Shown: positions 1-7,953 of the stretch, piece by piece
Position numbering within the stretch: the stretch's first letter is position 1
Layout of the letters: each line of letters opens with the position of its first letter
Assembly: GCA_036567845.1 (NCBI GenBank)
Contig: DATCTT010000403.1
Span: 1-23,190 of the forward strand
Length of the DNA: 23,190 bases
Source: MWAR01 sp036567845
GTDB lineage: Bacteria > Muiribacteriota > Ozemobacteria > Ozemobacterales > Ozemobacteraceae
Direction: 5' to 3'
Notes under the pieces: model-generated
Database searches by the model: none
Seen by the model: the letters and a program-made list of their open reading frames with translations, nothing else
Told to the model about the DNA's origin: nothing
Translations under genes and position numbers: made by a program

Positions 1-1
1 C

Positions 2-1555
2 CCGAAGATCAAAAAGGTGTTCGAGACCTGGAAAGCCGATGAGCCACAGGGCGGTCAGGCGCTGCGCTCAAATCTCGAGAAGAACGAGGCACTCAAGAGC
101 GTGCTGCTGCTCGAAACGCCGTGGGTGCGTGAAGCGAAGTCCGAAACCGAGGCGAAGCACCGCATCGGCCTGCTGTTCGACGCAAACCGTATCGAAAGCG
201 AAGTTGCGAAGATCACCGACACCCTCACGAAGATGCAGTTCTCGGATGGGGCCTGGCCGTGGTTCCCGGGCGGGCGGCCCGATTCCTTCATCACACTGTA
301 TATCGCCACGGGATACGGGAGGATGCGGCATCTCGGAGTCGACATCGACGTGACCCCGGCGACCCGCGCCTGGAAACATCTCGATGCCTGGATCGACGAG
401 ATCTACCGCGACATCCTGCAGCATGGCCACAAGGATGATAATCACCTGTCGCCGCTGATCGCGTTCTATTTCTATGGCCGCAGTTTCTTCCTGAAGGAGA
501 CGCCGATTCCGGCGTCGGCGAAGGAAGCGGTCGCGTATTTCCGCGGCCAGGCGGCGAAATACTGGCTCGACCTCGGTTCGCGGCTGGCACAGGGGCATCT
601 GGCGCTCGGCCTGAACCGGTTCGGCGACACGACGGTTGCGAAGAAGATCATGGCCTCGATGAAGGAACGCAGTGTGACGGACGAGGAGCTCGGCCGGTTC
701 TGGCGTGACACCGAGCTGTCCTTCAGCTGGTTCCGCGCCCCGATCGAGACACAGGCGCTGATGATCGAGGCGTTCGACGAAGTGATGAATGACCAGGAAA
801 CGGTCGAGGAGTGCAAGGTCTGGCTGCTGAAGCAGAAACAGACCCAGGACTGGAAGACGACCAAGGCGACGGCCGACGCCGTGTATGCTCTCCTGCTGAA
901 GGGAACCGATCTTCTTGCCTCGGACAAGCTGGTGAAGGTGGAAGTCGGCGGTGAAGAGGTGAAGCCCGAGAAGGTCGAGGCCGGAACCGGCTTCTACGAG
1001 AAGCGGTGGGCCGGAGGCGAGGTGAAGCCGGCGTTCGGCGAGATCAAGGTCACGAAGGAAGACAAGGGCGTCGCTTGGGGCGGCCTGCACTGGCAGTATC
1101 TCGAGGACATGAGCAAGGTCACGCCGCACGAGACGAACCTGAAACTGCGCAAGACCCTGTTCATCAAACGCGATTCAGCCAACGGCCCCGTGATCACGCC
1201 CATCGCGTCGGGTGCGGCACTTGCCGTGGGCGACCTGATGACGGTTCGCATCGAGCTGCGGACCGATCGTGATCTCGAGTATGTCCATATGAAGGACCAG
1301 CGCGGCAGCGGCCTCGAGCCGACGGAAGTGCTGTCGCAGTACCGGTATCAGGACGGTCTCGGATATTACCAGTCGACGAAGGACACGGCGACGCACTTCT
1401 TCTTCGACTACCTGCCCAAGGGCGTCTACGTATTCGAATACACCCTGCGCGTGCAGCACCGCGGCACCTATCAAAGCGGGATGGCCGAGATCCAGTGCAT
1501 GTATGCGCCGGAGTTCGGCAGCCATACCGAGAGCTTCGTGTTGACCGTGAAATGA
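2..1555 (+). CDS. Bacterial alpha-2-macroglobulin family protein, C-terminal part (5' truncated by the window edge)
   Basis: The frame is open from base 2, so the GTG at 17 is internal and the true start lies upstream. About 517 residues are visible. The segment from about residue 35 (LETPWV..EA.SE motif, then LFD.NR and DGAWPWFPGG) and the later TTKATADAVYALL motif match the alpha/alpha toroid (thioester-type) domain of large bacterial alpha-2-macroglobulins. The last ~130 residues are beta-rich (DLEYVHMKDQRGSGLEP; LPKGVYVFEYTLRV) like the C-terminal macroglobulin/receptor-binding-like domain. No CxEQ thioester motif is seen in the visible part; it could lie upstream or be absent. Family members are large secreted or lipid-anchored envelope proteins thought to trap proteases or protect the envelope. 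A terminator follows the stop directly, so this is the last gene of its unit. Family assignment is firm; the exact subclass is not. Confidence 0.85.
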   Translation, partial: PKIKKVFETWKADEPQGGQALRSNLEKNEALKSVLLLETPWVREAKSETEAKHRIGLLFDANRIESEVAKITDTLTKMQFSDGAWPWFPGGRPDSFITLYIATGYGRMRHLGVDIDVTPATRAWKHLDAWIDEIYRDILQHGHKDDNHLSPLIAFYFYGRSFFLKETPIPASAKEAVAYFRGQAAKYWLDLGSRLAQGHLALGLNRFGDTTVAKKIMASMKERSVTDEELGRFWRDTELSFSWFRAPIETQALMIEAFDEVMNDQETVEECKVWLLKQKQTQDWKTTKATADAVYALLLKGTDLLASDKLVKVEVGGEEVKPEKVEAGTGFYEKRWAGGEVKPAFGEIKVTKEDKGVAWGGLHWQYLEDMSKVTPHETNLKLRKTLFIKRDSANGPVITPIASGAALAVGDLMTVRIELRTDRDLEYVHMKDQRGSGLEPTEVLSQYRYQDGLGYYQSTKDTATHFFFDYLPKGVYVFEYTLRVQHRGTYQSGMAEIQCMYAPEFGSHTESFVLTVK

Positions 1556-1569
1556 TCTGATTGCGGGAA

Positions 1570-1610
1570 GCGCCCGTCCGGCATATCATTCCGGGCGGGC
1601 GCATTTCTTT
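1570..1610 (+). terminator. Rho-independent terminator after the alpha-2-macroglobulin gene
   Basis: Arms 1570-1581 and 1591-1602 pair over 12 bp (one G-U) around a 9-nt loop, followed by a T-rich tail (atttcttt). It begins 15 bases after the stop codon and ends just before the ribosome binding site of the next gene. Confidence 0.8.
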
Positions 1611-1631
1611 ATGAGCCGGAGGAGTCACCGC

Positions 1632-2843
1632 ATGATCGAATCGCTCACCAGTCCAGCCGCTTTCATCCCGCGAAGCGGAGGCTGTTTACCAGCTTTTCCC
1701 GGCACTGCCGGCGACGGGCGCGACAAATCCCGGTCCCGGAACGCCACGCTGGCCCTGCTCGTGTTATTTGTAATCATATATATCTTTGCCAATAATAGAG
1801 GAATCTGTGCGACGGCCGACATCGCGTCGGACGCGATACCTGCATCGGCCGGAACGGTCCTTCCCAAGGCGGGTATCGGACAAGCACCCCGGCAACCCTT
1901 CCCCGCCCTCCCCGGGGATGCCCCGCTGTCGCTGCAGAAGGCGGCTGAAGAGATCGCGGGGCCGCACCAAAAGGTGAAGGTCGGATTCTACTTCAACTCG
2001 GCCGGCAAGATCGATTTTCAGACCTCGAGCCTCCCTCTCGATTTTTACCTGTGGATGTTGTACCGCGGCGATGAGGAACCCAAGTTCGAGTTCATGAACG
2101 CCCGGATGCTCCAGATCGAAAAGCAGGAAGAACACAAGCCGTATGCGGGCACAGACGTGAATTATCTCGTGTTCAAGGTTTCGGGGATCTTCGACCAGAA
2201 CATCGATTACCGCAATTATCCCTTCGATGCGTTCACCGTGCGCGTGCTGCTGGAGGATGTCGAGCAGGAGATCGAGCTTCGGGAATACATTCCCGATCTT
2301 CGGGATTCCGCGCTGGACGAGTCGTTCCGGCTCGTCGGCTGGGATATCCGGTCGTTCCGCATCGAGAATGCCGTTCACACGTATTCCACGTCGTTCGGCC
2401 TCCAGTCCGAAAAACGCGACCGATACTCCCAGATCGCCGCAGAGATCGATGTATCGCGGCTGAATCCGATCATTTTCGCGAAAACGGTCGCCCCGGCGAT
2501 TATCTTCATTCTGATCGCGACGCTTGGGTCCCTGCTCCCGCTCGAACAGATCTCGCAGAAAATCAGCCTCGCCGTCGCGGCCCTGTTCAGTTCGGTCGCC
2601 TATCACATCAATCTTTCACAGGGGCTTCCACCGCTCAGCTATCTCACATTCATCGACCGGATGATGATCGCGAACTATTCGATCATCTTCCTCTGTCTGG
2701 TCTTCTCGGTCGGAATGCACCTCGCGAACAAAAACGGCCTCGAACGTATCGAACGGTTCTTTTCGTTCGTTTCCCACTGGCTGGTCCCTGTTCTCGTCGT
2801 CGCCGATCTCTATATGCTGCTCACCAGCGGCAAGATGATCTGA
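1632..2843 (+). CDS. Prokaryotic pentameric ligand-gated ion channel (pLGIC) homologue
   Basis: A 403-residue protein with the full pLGIC layout. A basic N-terminus and hydrophobic segment (about 39-55) look like a late signal sequence. The beta-rich extracellular domain follows (roughly 85-275), starting KVKVGFYFNSAGKIDF and carrying the signature YPFD (196-199). Four membrane helices come next: M1 about 281-302, M2 about 310-332, M3 about 346-365, M4 about 383-400. M2 and the following loop (ISLAVAALFSSVAYHI...LPPLSYLTF) resemble the pore region of GLIC. The cysteines that flank the Cys-loop in animal receptors are missing, as is usual in prokaryotes. The ATG at 1632 was chosen because GGAGGAG (1618-1624) lies 7 nt upstream; an in-frame ATG at 1611 overlaps the terminator tail. 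Ligand and ion selectivity cannot be read from the sequence. The gene seems monocistronic, with a terminator upstream and a 187-base gap downstream. Confidence 0.88.
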   Translation: MIESLTSPAAFIPRSGGCLPAFPGTAGDGRDKSRSRNATLALLVLFVIIYIFANNRGICATADIASDAIPASAGTVLPKAGIGQAPRQPFPALPGDAPLSLQKAAEEIAGPHQKVKVGFYFNSAGKIDFQTSSLPLDFYLWMLYRGDEEPKFEFMNARMLQIEKQEEHKPYAGTDVNYLVFKVSGIFDQNIDYRNYPFDAFTVRVLLEDVEQEIELREYIPDLRDSALDESFRLVGWDIRSFRIENAVHTYSTSFGLQSEKRDRYSQIAAEIDVSRLNPIIFAKTVAPAIIFILIATLGSLLPLEQISQKISLAVAALFSSVAYHINLSQGLPPLSYLTFIDRMMIANYSIIFLCLVFSVGMHLANKNGLERIERFFSFVSHWLVPVLVVADLYMLLTSGKMI

Positions 2844-2876
2844 ACTCATCACCCCGGGATCCGGGATCATGTATAT

Positions 2877-2896
2877 GCGCCAATATACATTGGCGC
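2877..2896 (+). other. Small perfect hairpin downstream of the pLGIC gene, possible weak terminator
   Basis: Perfect 8-bp arms 2877-2884 and 2889-2896 surround a 4-nt loop, 33 bases after the stop codon. No T-run follows at once; a T6 run appears only near 2918-2923. It may end or stabilise the transcript, but it is not a classical terminator. Confidence 0.4.
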
Positions 2897-2968
2897 GTCT
2901 GCCATCTTCGGGTTTCATTTTTTGCGTCGGCGCCTCCTGATGCGCACCGAATGGGCCGTGGTATCGAT

Positions 2969-2998
2969 TTGCCTGACATGCGTCGGAACGGGTACAAT
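2969..2998 (+). promoter_or_regulatory. Candidate sigma70-type promoter for the DUF362-polyferredoxin unit
   Basis: TTGCCT (2969-2974), an 18-nt spacer and TACAAT (2993-2998) lie just upstream of the AGGAGG ribosome binding site at 3016-3021. A start site near 3005 would give a leader of about 25 nt. This is inferred from the consensus only. Confidence 0.45.
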
Positions 2999-3030
2999 AC
3001 TCTTCGTATTCCGACAGGAGGGTGAAAACG

Positions 3031-3981
3031 ATGAAGAGGCGTGATTTCCTGAAGATGGCGGCTGGAGCCGCGGCTGCCGTTTCCCTGGGCCCCGTCTTTA
3101 CCACGGGAGCCGACCTCTTCGCCGAAGACGGCGCGTCACTTCCTCCCGCTGTCTGGGTCGAAGGCAGCGGGCCTTCCGCCCTTTTGAAGGCCGCCCTCGA
3201 CGCCTACGGTGGCATCGGACGTTTCGTGTCTGCCGGAGACATCGTGGTGGTCAAGCCCAACATCGGCTGGGACCGCACGCCCGAGCTTGCCGGCAACACC
3301 AACCCCGATCTCGTCGCCGAGGTCGTGAAAGCCTGCCTGGCGGCCGGAGCCGCGAAGGTGAAAGTGTTCGACCGCACCTGTAACAACGCCCAGCGCACGT
3401 ACGTCAGCAGCATGATCGAGGAAAAGGCCGCCGAGGCCGGCGCCGAAGTGACTCATATCAGCGATGATGGATATGTCGAGCACCCGCTTCCCAACGGGAA
3501 AGTGTTGAAATCCTGGCCGATCTACAAAGAGTATCTCGATGCCACGAAGGTGATCAACGTTCCGATCGCCAAGCACCACGGGATGGCGACGGTCACGCTG
3601 GGCCTGAAGAACCTGATGGGTGTGATGGGCGGCTCGCGCGGGGAGATCCACACCCCCTTCCAGCAGAAACTCGTTGATATAGCTATGCATATTCTTCCAA
3701 CCCTCACGATCATCGATGCGTATCGGATTCTGATGGATCATGGCCCTTCGGGCGGCGATCCGGCCGACGTCAAACTCACGAAAACCTTGGTGATGAGTCC
3801 CTGCACCCTTGCGGCCGACATTACGGCCCTGCCGCTGTTCGGTCTCACGCTCGATGCCGTCCCCTACCTCAAGGAGGCCGTTTCCCGGGGCATCGCGAAA
3901 TACGATATCGCCACCCTCCAGCCGAAGAAAATTCTCCTGCCAGCCGCTGAAAACTCTTCTCCCGCCACGACCGGGCAGTGA
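3031..3981 (+). CDS. Tat-exported DUF362 domain protein
   Basis: A 316-residue protein that begins MKRRDFLKMAAGAAAAVS, a clear twin-arginine signal (RRDFLK plus a hydrophobic Ala-rich stretch), so export in folded, possibly cofactor-bound form is expected. The rest matches the DUF362 family: DIVVVKPNIGWDR near residue 68, a V.V.D.T.N motif (VKVFDRTCNN), HGMATVTLGLKNLMGVM about 186-202, and a late IIDA segment. The ATG at 3031 is preferred to the GTG at 3022 because AGGAGG (3016-3021) is 9 nt upstream. The stop overlaps the GTG start of the membrane polyferredoxin gene, so the two are probably translated together. The biochemical role of DUF362 proteins is not established; they often occur with, or fused to, 4Fe-4S ferredoxin domains. 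An extracytoplasmic redox-linked role is inferred from the neighbour. Confidence 0.85.
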   Translation: MKRRDFLKMAAGAAAAVSLGPVFTTGADLFAEDGASLPPAVWVEGSGPSALLKAALDAYGGIGRFVSAGDIVVVKPNIGWDRTPELAGNTNPDLVAEVVKACLAAGAAKVKVFDRTCNNAQRTYVSSMIEEKAAEAGAEVTHISDDGYVEHPLPNGKVLKSWPIYKEYLDATKVINVPIAKHHGMATVTLGLKNLMGVMGGSRGEIHTPFQQKLVDIAMHILPTLTIIDAYRILMDHGPSGGDPADVKLTKTLVMSPCTLAADITALPLFGLTLDAVPYLKEAVSRGIAKYDIATLQPKKILLPAAENSSPATTGQ

Positions 3982-5489
3982 TCTCCATGATGCTGCACCT
4001 TCGCCGCATCGTCCAGGGAACGGCGGTTGCCGGCTTCATCGGCCTTTTTCTTGCGGCCCGGTTCCCGTTCAGGCCGTTGTTTCCCGTCGATCTGGGACTG
4101 CGGTTCTCTCCGTTCGCGGCGGTCGCCGACTCCCTGGCATCGTGGCATCTCGCAACCGCCTTCTGGCCGGGATTTCTCATCCTGCTCGCGACGCCCGTTC
4201 TCGGCAGATTCTTCTGCGGCTGGCTCTGCCCTCTTGGTTCCGCCTTCGATCTGTGGCGGCGCCTTGCAGGCACCCCGTCGGGGTCGGCTGCACCTCTCCC
4301 CCGGTTTCCAAAGATTCTGCTGTTCGCGGGCCTCTGTTTCACCGCCATGGCCGGTGGCCCCTTCTGGGGGTGGTTCGACCCTCTTGCGCTGTTCAACAGA
4401 ATCCTGACGGGAGTCGTCCACCCCATCGTTTCTTATATCATTGTTTATATATCTTCATTTCTCGAATGGATTCCGGGATTCACCACATTCAGGCGGAGCA
4501 CGGGGAAGCTCCTGATGCCCGAACCCCTGTTTCATCCGGCGCAGTTCTGGAGCCTCGCAGCCCTTCTCCTGTTGTTTGCGGTTCTCGAATACGTCAGGCC
4601 CCGCTTCTGGTGCCGCTCCCTCTGTCCGGCGGGCGCTCTTCTTGGCCTCTGCGCTTCACGACGTCTTCATGCCCGCAGGATCGACGAATCCTGCATCAAC
4701 TGCGGCGCATGCGGCCGCGTCTGCCCAATGGACGCCGTCGAATCCTCCCCGCGCCGGATCGATCCCGCCGAGTGCATCGAGTGCCGTCTCTGCGACCGGG
4801 TCTGCCCTCCCGGCACATCGGCGGTCGTGAAGCGGTTTTCGTTCGGTCCCTGGGAAGCGCGCCCCATCGATCTCACGCGGCGCCGCCTCCTTGGTTCGGC
4901 CGCCTGCGGTCTTGCCCTTGCCGCCGGGGAGCGGCTCCTGCCCGAAGACCGGATCGAGCGGGGCGATCTGATCCGTCCCCCCGGTGCGCTCGACGAGGCT
5001 GCCTTCCGGCAGAGATGCCTCCGATGCCTCCAGTGCGTCCGCATCTGCGCCTCGAACGGAGGCTGCCTCCAGCCCGACGGTCTCGCTCACGGTCTTTCCG
5101 GCCTCTGGGCTCCCGCGGCCAATATGCGCACCGGCTACTGCGAGTACAACTGCAATCTGTGCGGCAACGTCTGCCCGACCGGGGCGATCCGCCGCCAGAC
5201 CCTGGCCGAGAAGCAGAAGATGCCCCTCGGTCGTGCCGTGTTCGACAAGAATTTCTGTATTCCCCACCGCCGTAACGAGGACTGTCTCGTCTGTGAGGAA
5301 CACTGCCCCGTTCCCGACAAGGCGATCCGGTTCGAGATCCGCGAAGGCCTGGCCCCCGATGGTACGAAGCACCTCGTCAAATACCCCTTTGTTGTTCCCG
5401 ACAAGTGCGTCGGGTGCGGCATCTGCGAGAACAAGTGCCCTCTGCCCGGCCGGCCGGGGATCTTCGTTGCGAACGAAAAAAAGCTCTGA
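3978..5489 (+). CDS. NapH/NapG-like membrane-bound polyferredoxin (multi-4Fe-4S protein)
   Basis: A 503-residue protein. The N-terminal ~220 residues contain several hydrophobic helices and two Cx3CP motifs, FFCGWLCPLG (C80, C84) and FWCRSLCPAG (C212, C216), typical of NapH/MauN-type quinol dehydrogenase membrane subunits. Ferredoxin motifs follow, starting at C239 (CINCGACGRVCP), C266 (CIECRLCDRVCP), C347 (CLRCLQCVRIC), C388 (CEYNCNLCGNVCP), C427 and C477 (CVGCGICENKCP); the C-terminal half resembles NapG-like ferredoxins. A likely role is moving electrons between the quinone pool and a partner on the outer face, perhaps the Tat-exported DUF362 protein. The start is uncertain: GTG 3978 overlaps the previous stop, and ATG 3987 or 3990 are alternatives with no better ribosome site. 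No periplasmic nitrate reductase gene is nearby, so the Nap names only indicate similarity. Confidence 0.85.
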   Translation: MISMMLHLRRIVQGTAVAGFIGLFLAARFPFRPLFPVDLGLRFSPFAAVADSLASWHLATAFWPGFLILLATPVLGRFFCGWLCPLGSAFDLWRRLAGTPSGSAAPLPRFPKILLFAGLCFTAMAGGPFWGWFDPLALFNRILTGVVHPIVSYIIVYISSFLEWIPGFTTFRRSTGKLLMPEPLFHPAQFWSLAALLLLFAVLEYVRPRFWCRSLCPAGALLGLCASRRLHARRIDESCINCGACGRVCPMDAVESSPRRIDPAECIECRLCDRVCPPGTSAVVKRFSFGPWEARPIDLTRRRLLGSAACGLALAAGERLLPEDRIERGDLIRPPGALDEAAFRQRCLRCLQCVRICASNGGCLQPDGLAHGLSGLWAPAANMRTGYCEYNCNLCGNVCPTGAIRRQTLAEKQKMPLGRAVFDKNFCIPHRRNEDCLVCEEHCPVPDKAIRFEIREGLAPDGTKHLVKYPFVVPDKCVGCGICENKCPLPGRPGIFVANEKKL

Positions 5490-5549
5490 CCAGGCGGGCG
5501 CACCGCCCTTTTCCCTCGATCTCCATCACTCATGACAGGAGGCTGTATC

Positions 5550-5750
5550 ATGGCCGGCGACTGCAAATCGAAGAATCTCTCCCGCTGCACCTGCACGTAT
5601 GAGCCCTGCCCGCGCAAGGGCATCTGCTGCGAGTGCATCGCCTATCACCGCAGCCACGGTGAAGCCCCCGGATGTCTGTTCACGAAGGCCGGAGAGGCGA
5701 CGTTTGACCGGAGCATCGCGCATCTGATCGAAGACCGGAAACGCGGTTGA
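5550..5750 (+). CDS. Small cysteine-rich protein, DUF6485-like
   Basis: A 66-residue protein with eight cysteines (5, 13, 15, 20, 26, 27, 29, 42), in the arrangement CxCxYxxCxRKGxCCxC followed by a YHR...GEAPGC motif. This fits the small DUF6485 family, whose function is unknown. A metal- or cluster-binding fold is suggested by the cysteine spacing. AGGAGG (5537-5542) is 7 nt before the ATG at 5550, which makes this start much better than the ATG at 5532. It lies 60 bases after the polyferredoxin gene with no terminator between, so it may be the third gene of that transcript; a strong terminator follows. Confidence 0.8.
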   Translation: MAGDCKSKNLSRCTCTYEPCPRKGICCECIAYHRSHGEAPGCLFTKAGEATFDRSIAHLIEDRKRG

Positions 5751-5761
5751 CGCGGCACAAA

Positions 5762-5799
5762 AACGCCGCCGCCCGCACCGGGGCGACGGCGTTTTCTTT
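5762..5799 (+). terminator. Terminator between convergent genes
   Basis: Arms 5762-5774 and 5781-5793 pair over 13 positions with one mismatch and a 6-nt loop; TTTTCTTT follows on the plus strand. On the minus strand the same stem sits just after the metallo-hydrolase stop codon, but only a short T stretch follows there, so it acts mainly for the plus strand. Confidence 0.8.
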
Positions 5800-5805
5800 G
5801 TGAAT

Positions 5806-7392
5806 TCAGGAGGTCGTCTTGAGGGTCTCGGCAATCCGCAGCAGAACGGTGCGACGCTTTTCCTCGTCGGTCTGGGTGCGCATGAACTCGGCGAGCTGCA
5901 ACATGAGACCAGCATACACGTTGTAGGAGTCGACCTTCGGCGCTTCCGGGGCGGCGGGGGCAACGATCGGAGCTGCCTTCACGGCTGGCGGGAGAGCGGC
6001 GAGATCGAACGTCTGGCCAAGCGCCGGAACCTCGACGGCGAACCCCTTCAGGGCGCGAATCTTTTCCGCGAGCTCGTTGCGCGCATCGTCCTCGCCGTGG
6101 ACGACGAAGACGCGGTCACGGATGGCGGAAATCTTCGAGACCCATTCCAGAAGACCATTCTGATCGGCATGGCCGGAATATCCCGACATGTCGGCGATCC
6201 GGGCCTTGACCGCAACTTCTTCGCCATGGATGCGCACGGTTTTCTCGCCATCGAGCAGCAGGCGTCCGAGAGTGCCCTCGGCCTGATATCCGACGAACAG
6301 GACGGTGTTCTGCGGCTTCCAGAGCTGATGTTTGAGATGGTGTTTGATGCGGCCCGCATCGCACATGCCGCTCGAGGACATGATGATGGCTCCCCGGGCG
6401 TTGTTGAGCTGCTTCGACTCCTCGGCCGATCGGGTGAACCGGAAGTGGCTCGCGTCGAACAGCTTGCCACGCTTCTTGAGAAGGTTCGTCGCATCATCGT
6501 CATACAGCTCGGGATACTTGGCGAACACCTTGGTCGAATCACTGGCGAGCGGTGAATCGACGGTCACCTGGAGCTCGGGGATCTTTTTGCTTTCCATCAG
6601 GATCGTGAGATCGTGCATCAGATCCTGGGTGCGCTCGACGGCAAAAGCCGGAATGATGAGATTCCCGCCTCGCTTCACGGTGTCGTTCACGACCATTGCG
6701 AGCTGGCTCAGCCGTTCCTCCTTGTCATCCGGCGGCCGCACGCGGTTGCCGTAGGTGGACTCGACGAGCAGAAAATCCGCTTCTGAAGCGTATTCCGGGT
6801 CTTTGATAATCGGATGGTCCTTGGAGCCGAGATCGCCGGAAAAGACGATGCGCTTTTCGACCTCGCCCTGCTTGATCCGGATGTCGAGAAAGGCGGAACC
6901 GAGCAGGTGGCCCGCATTCCGGAACGTGACGGAGACCCCTGGCGCGGGCAGGATCGTCTCGCCCTCTTTTGCTGATTTCATCAGCTTGAGCGTTGCCATG
7001 GCATCCTCTTCGGTATAGATCGGCTGGAGCTCTTCGAGGCCCTTCCGCTCGTTCCTGCGATTCTTGAGTTCGACTTCGGACTCCTGAATGCGCGCCGAAT
7101 CAGGAAGCATGTATCCCATCAGATCAACGGTAGGACCGGTTCCCCAGATCGTCCCGTTGAAACCGTGCTTGAACAGCTTCGGCAGCAGGCCGGTATGATC
7201 GATGTGGGCATGCGTAACGACGACGAAGCCGATCTCGGCGGGCTTGAACGGGAAGGTGCCGTAGTTGCGCTCCCTCAGGGTTTTGCTGCCCTGGAACATT
7301 CCGCAGTCCACGAGGAACCGAACACTCCCCGTGTCGACCTCGTAGCAGGATCCCGTGACGCACCCAGCCGCACCGTGAAACGTGATGTTCAT
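5806..7392 (-). CDS. MBL-fold beta-CASP metallo-hydrolase (RNA-processing exonuclease/endonuclease-like)
   Basis: A 528-residue protein with the metallo-beta-lactamase zinc motif THAHIDH (H61, H63, D65, H66), a later AGHLLGSA motif, FSGDLG, and beta-CASP elements (VESTYGNR; IPAFAVERTQ; SSSGMCDAGR; GYSGHAD). This is the COG1236/YSH1-like family, whose characterised bacterial members cut RNA; RNA as substrate is therefore likely but inferred. It is longer than usual: after VFVVHGEDDAR the protein adds about 65 residues made of an Ala/Pro-rich linker and a charged helical tail. The ATG at 7392 is chosen because GGGAGG lies a few bases upstream and the conserved MNITFHGA start fits the family; 17 more in-frame residues upstream look non-coding. 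Confidence 0.9.
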   Translation of the reverse strand: MNITFHGAAGCVTGSCYEVDTGSVRFLVDCGMFQGSKTLRERNYGTFPFKPAEIGFVVVTHAHIDHTGLLPKLFKHGFNGTIWGTGPTVDLMGYMLPDSARIQESEVELKNRRNERKGLEELQPIYTEEDAMATLKLMKSAKEGETILPAPGVSVTFRNAGHLLGSAFLDIRIKQGEVEKRIVFSGDLGSKDHPIIKDPEYASEADFLLVESTYGNRVRPPDDKEERLSQLAMVVNDTVKRGGNLIIPAFAVERTQDLMHDLTILMESKKIPELQVTVDSPLASDSTKVFAKYPELYDDDATNLLKKRGKLFDASHFRFTRSAEESKQLNNARGAIIMSSSGMCDAGRIKHHLKHQLWKPQNTVLFVGYQAEGTLGRLLLDGEKTVRIHGEEVAVKARIADMSGYSGHADQNGLLEWVSKISAIRDRVFVVHGEDDARNELAEKIRALKGFAVEVPALGQTFDLAALPPAVKAAPIVAPAAPEAPKVDSYNVYAGLMLQLAEFMRTQTDEEKRRTVLLRIAETLKTTS

Positions 7393-7419
7393 GATTCCTC
7401 CCATGGATCGGTTGGGACC

Positions 7420-7448
7420 ATCATACCAGATCGGAAGAATCATCGGAA
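7420..7448 (-). promoter_or_regulatory. Candidate extended -10 promoter of the metallo-hydrolase gene
   Basis: Read on the minus strand, TGG-TATGAT has its -10 hexamer at 7425-7420 preceded by TGn, with a poor -35 (TTCCGA, 7448-7443) at 17 nt. A start near 7413 would leave a leader of about 20 nt holding the ribosome site. Confidence 0.4.
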
Positions 7449-7517
7449 CAGGGGTGAAAAAAATGACCGGACAACCACCCCACAGATATACTGAATGCTA
7501 TAACGATCCCCGGAAAC

Positions 7518-7946
7518 TCAGGACCGGATGACGGTCTTGACGGGGATCTTCTTCTTTTTTGCGTATTCGAGCAGCTTCTCGCGCCGCATCGGATGGCGGA
7601 CCGAGAAGGGGCGCGCATGCCCATCGAGGGTGTATGTCATCTCGACGATCGTGTGGTACATGTTGTACACGACCGACACGCCGATGATGTCGCCCTCCTC
7701 GGTGGGGTCGAAGCTTTTGGGAATGTGGCCAACAAGGCCATACCGGCCTTTCGCGATCAGGTAGACATGGCTCTGGAGTTTCGGGCCCAGGGCCTTGAAC
7801 TCATCGGGCAGCAACGGAATGTAGGTGAAAACGGTGCCCAGATCCCCTTCATCGAGCAGAACGGCCCAGGGCCGCGCGAACTCTTTCAGAGAAAGGGCTT
7901 CGCGGATCTGCTCGAAAATTTCGTTGGAGAGGGGTTTTGCGGCCAT
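7518..7946 (-). CDS. Conserved-looking hypothetical protein, 142 residues
   Basis: I do not recognise this family. The protein begins MAAKPLSNEIFEQIREAL, is soluble with mixed alpha/beta character (DLGTVFTYIPLLPDEF; KLQSHVYLIAKGRYGLVGH; GVSVVYNMYHTIVEMTY), and ends in a basic stretch (EYAKKKKIPVKTVIRS). It has no signal peptide or membrane helix. It is taken as real because it fills a 430-base stretch with no competing gene and has a good promoter. No ribosome binding site precedes the ATG at 7946, nor the in-frame ATGs at 7955 and 7982; the promoter position suggests translation from a leaderless mRNA at 7946. It is divergent from the OPT transporter gene, and the metallo-hydrolase follows after 125 bases. 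Confidence 0.7.
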   Translation of the reverse strand: MAAKPLSNEIFEQIREALSLKEFARPWAVLLDEGDLGTVFTYIPLLPDEFKALGPKLQSHVYLIAKGRYGLVGHIPKSFDPTEEGDIIGVSVVYNMYHTIVEMTYTLDGHARPFSVRHPMRREKLLEYAKKKKIPVKTVIRS

Positions 7947-7953
7947 GGCGTGC

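Noticed and set aside
68..1129. Long antisense open frame (353 codons) opposite the alpha-2-macroglobulin gene
   Set aside because: GC-rich coding DNA gives long shadow frames; composition is Arg/Leu/Asp-rich with no recognisable motif, and the sense frame matches a known family.
1611..1631. ATG 1611 as the pLGIC start
   Set aside because: It overlaps the terminator tail and has no ribosome site; ATG 1632 has GGAGGAG 7 nt upstream.
2877..2896. Hairpin as a true rho-independent terminator of the pLGIC gene
   Set aside because: The stem is perfect but no T-run follows it directly, so it is listed only as a hairpin.
3809..5275. 488-codon plus-strand frame overlapping the DUF362 and polyferredoxin genes
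   Set aside because: It is a Pro/Arg/Ser-rich out-of-frame shadow; the polyferredoxin frame carries all Cys motifs.
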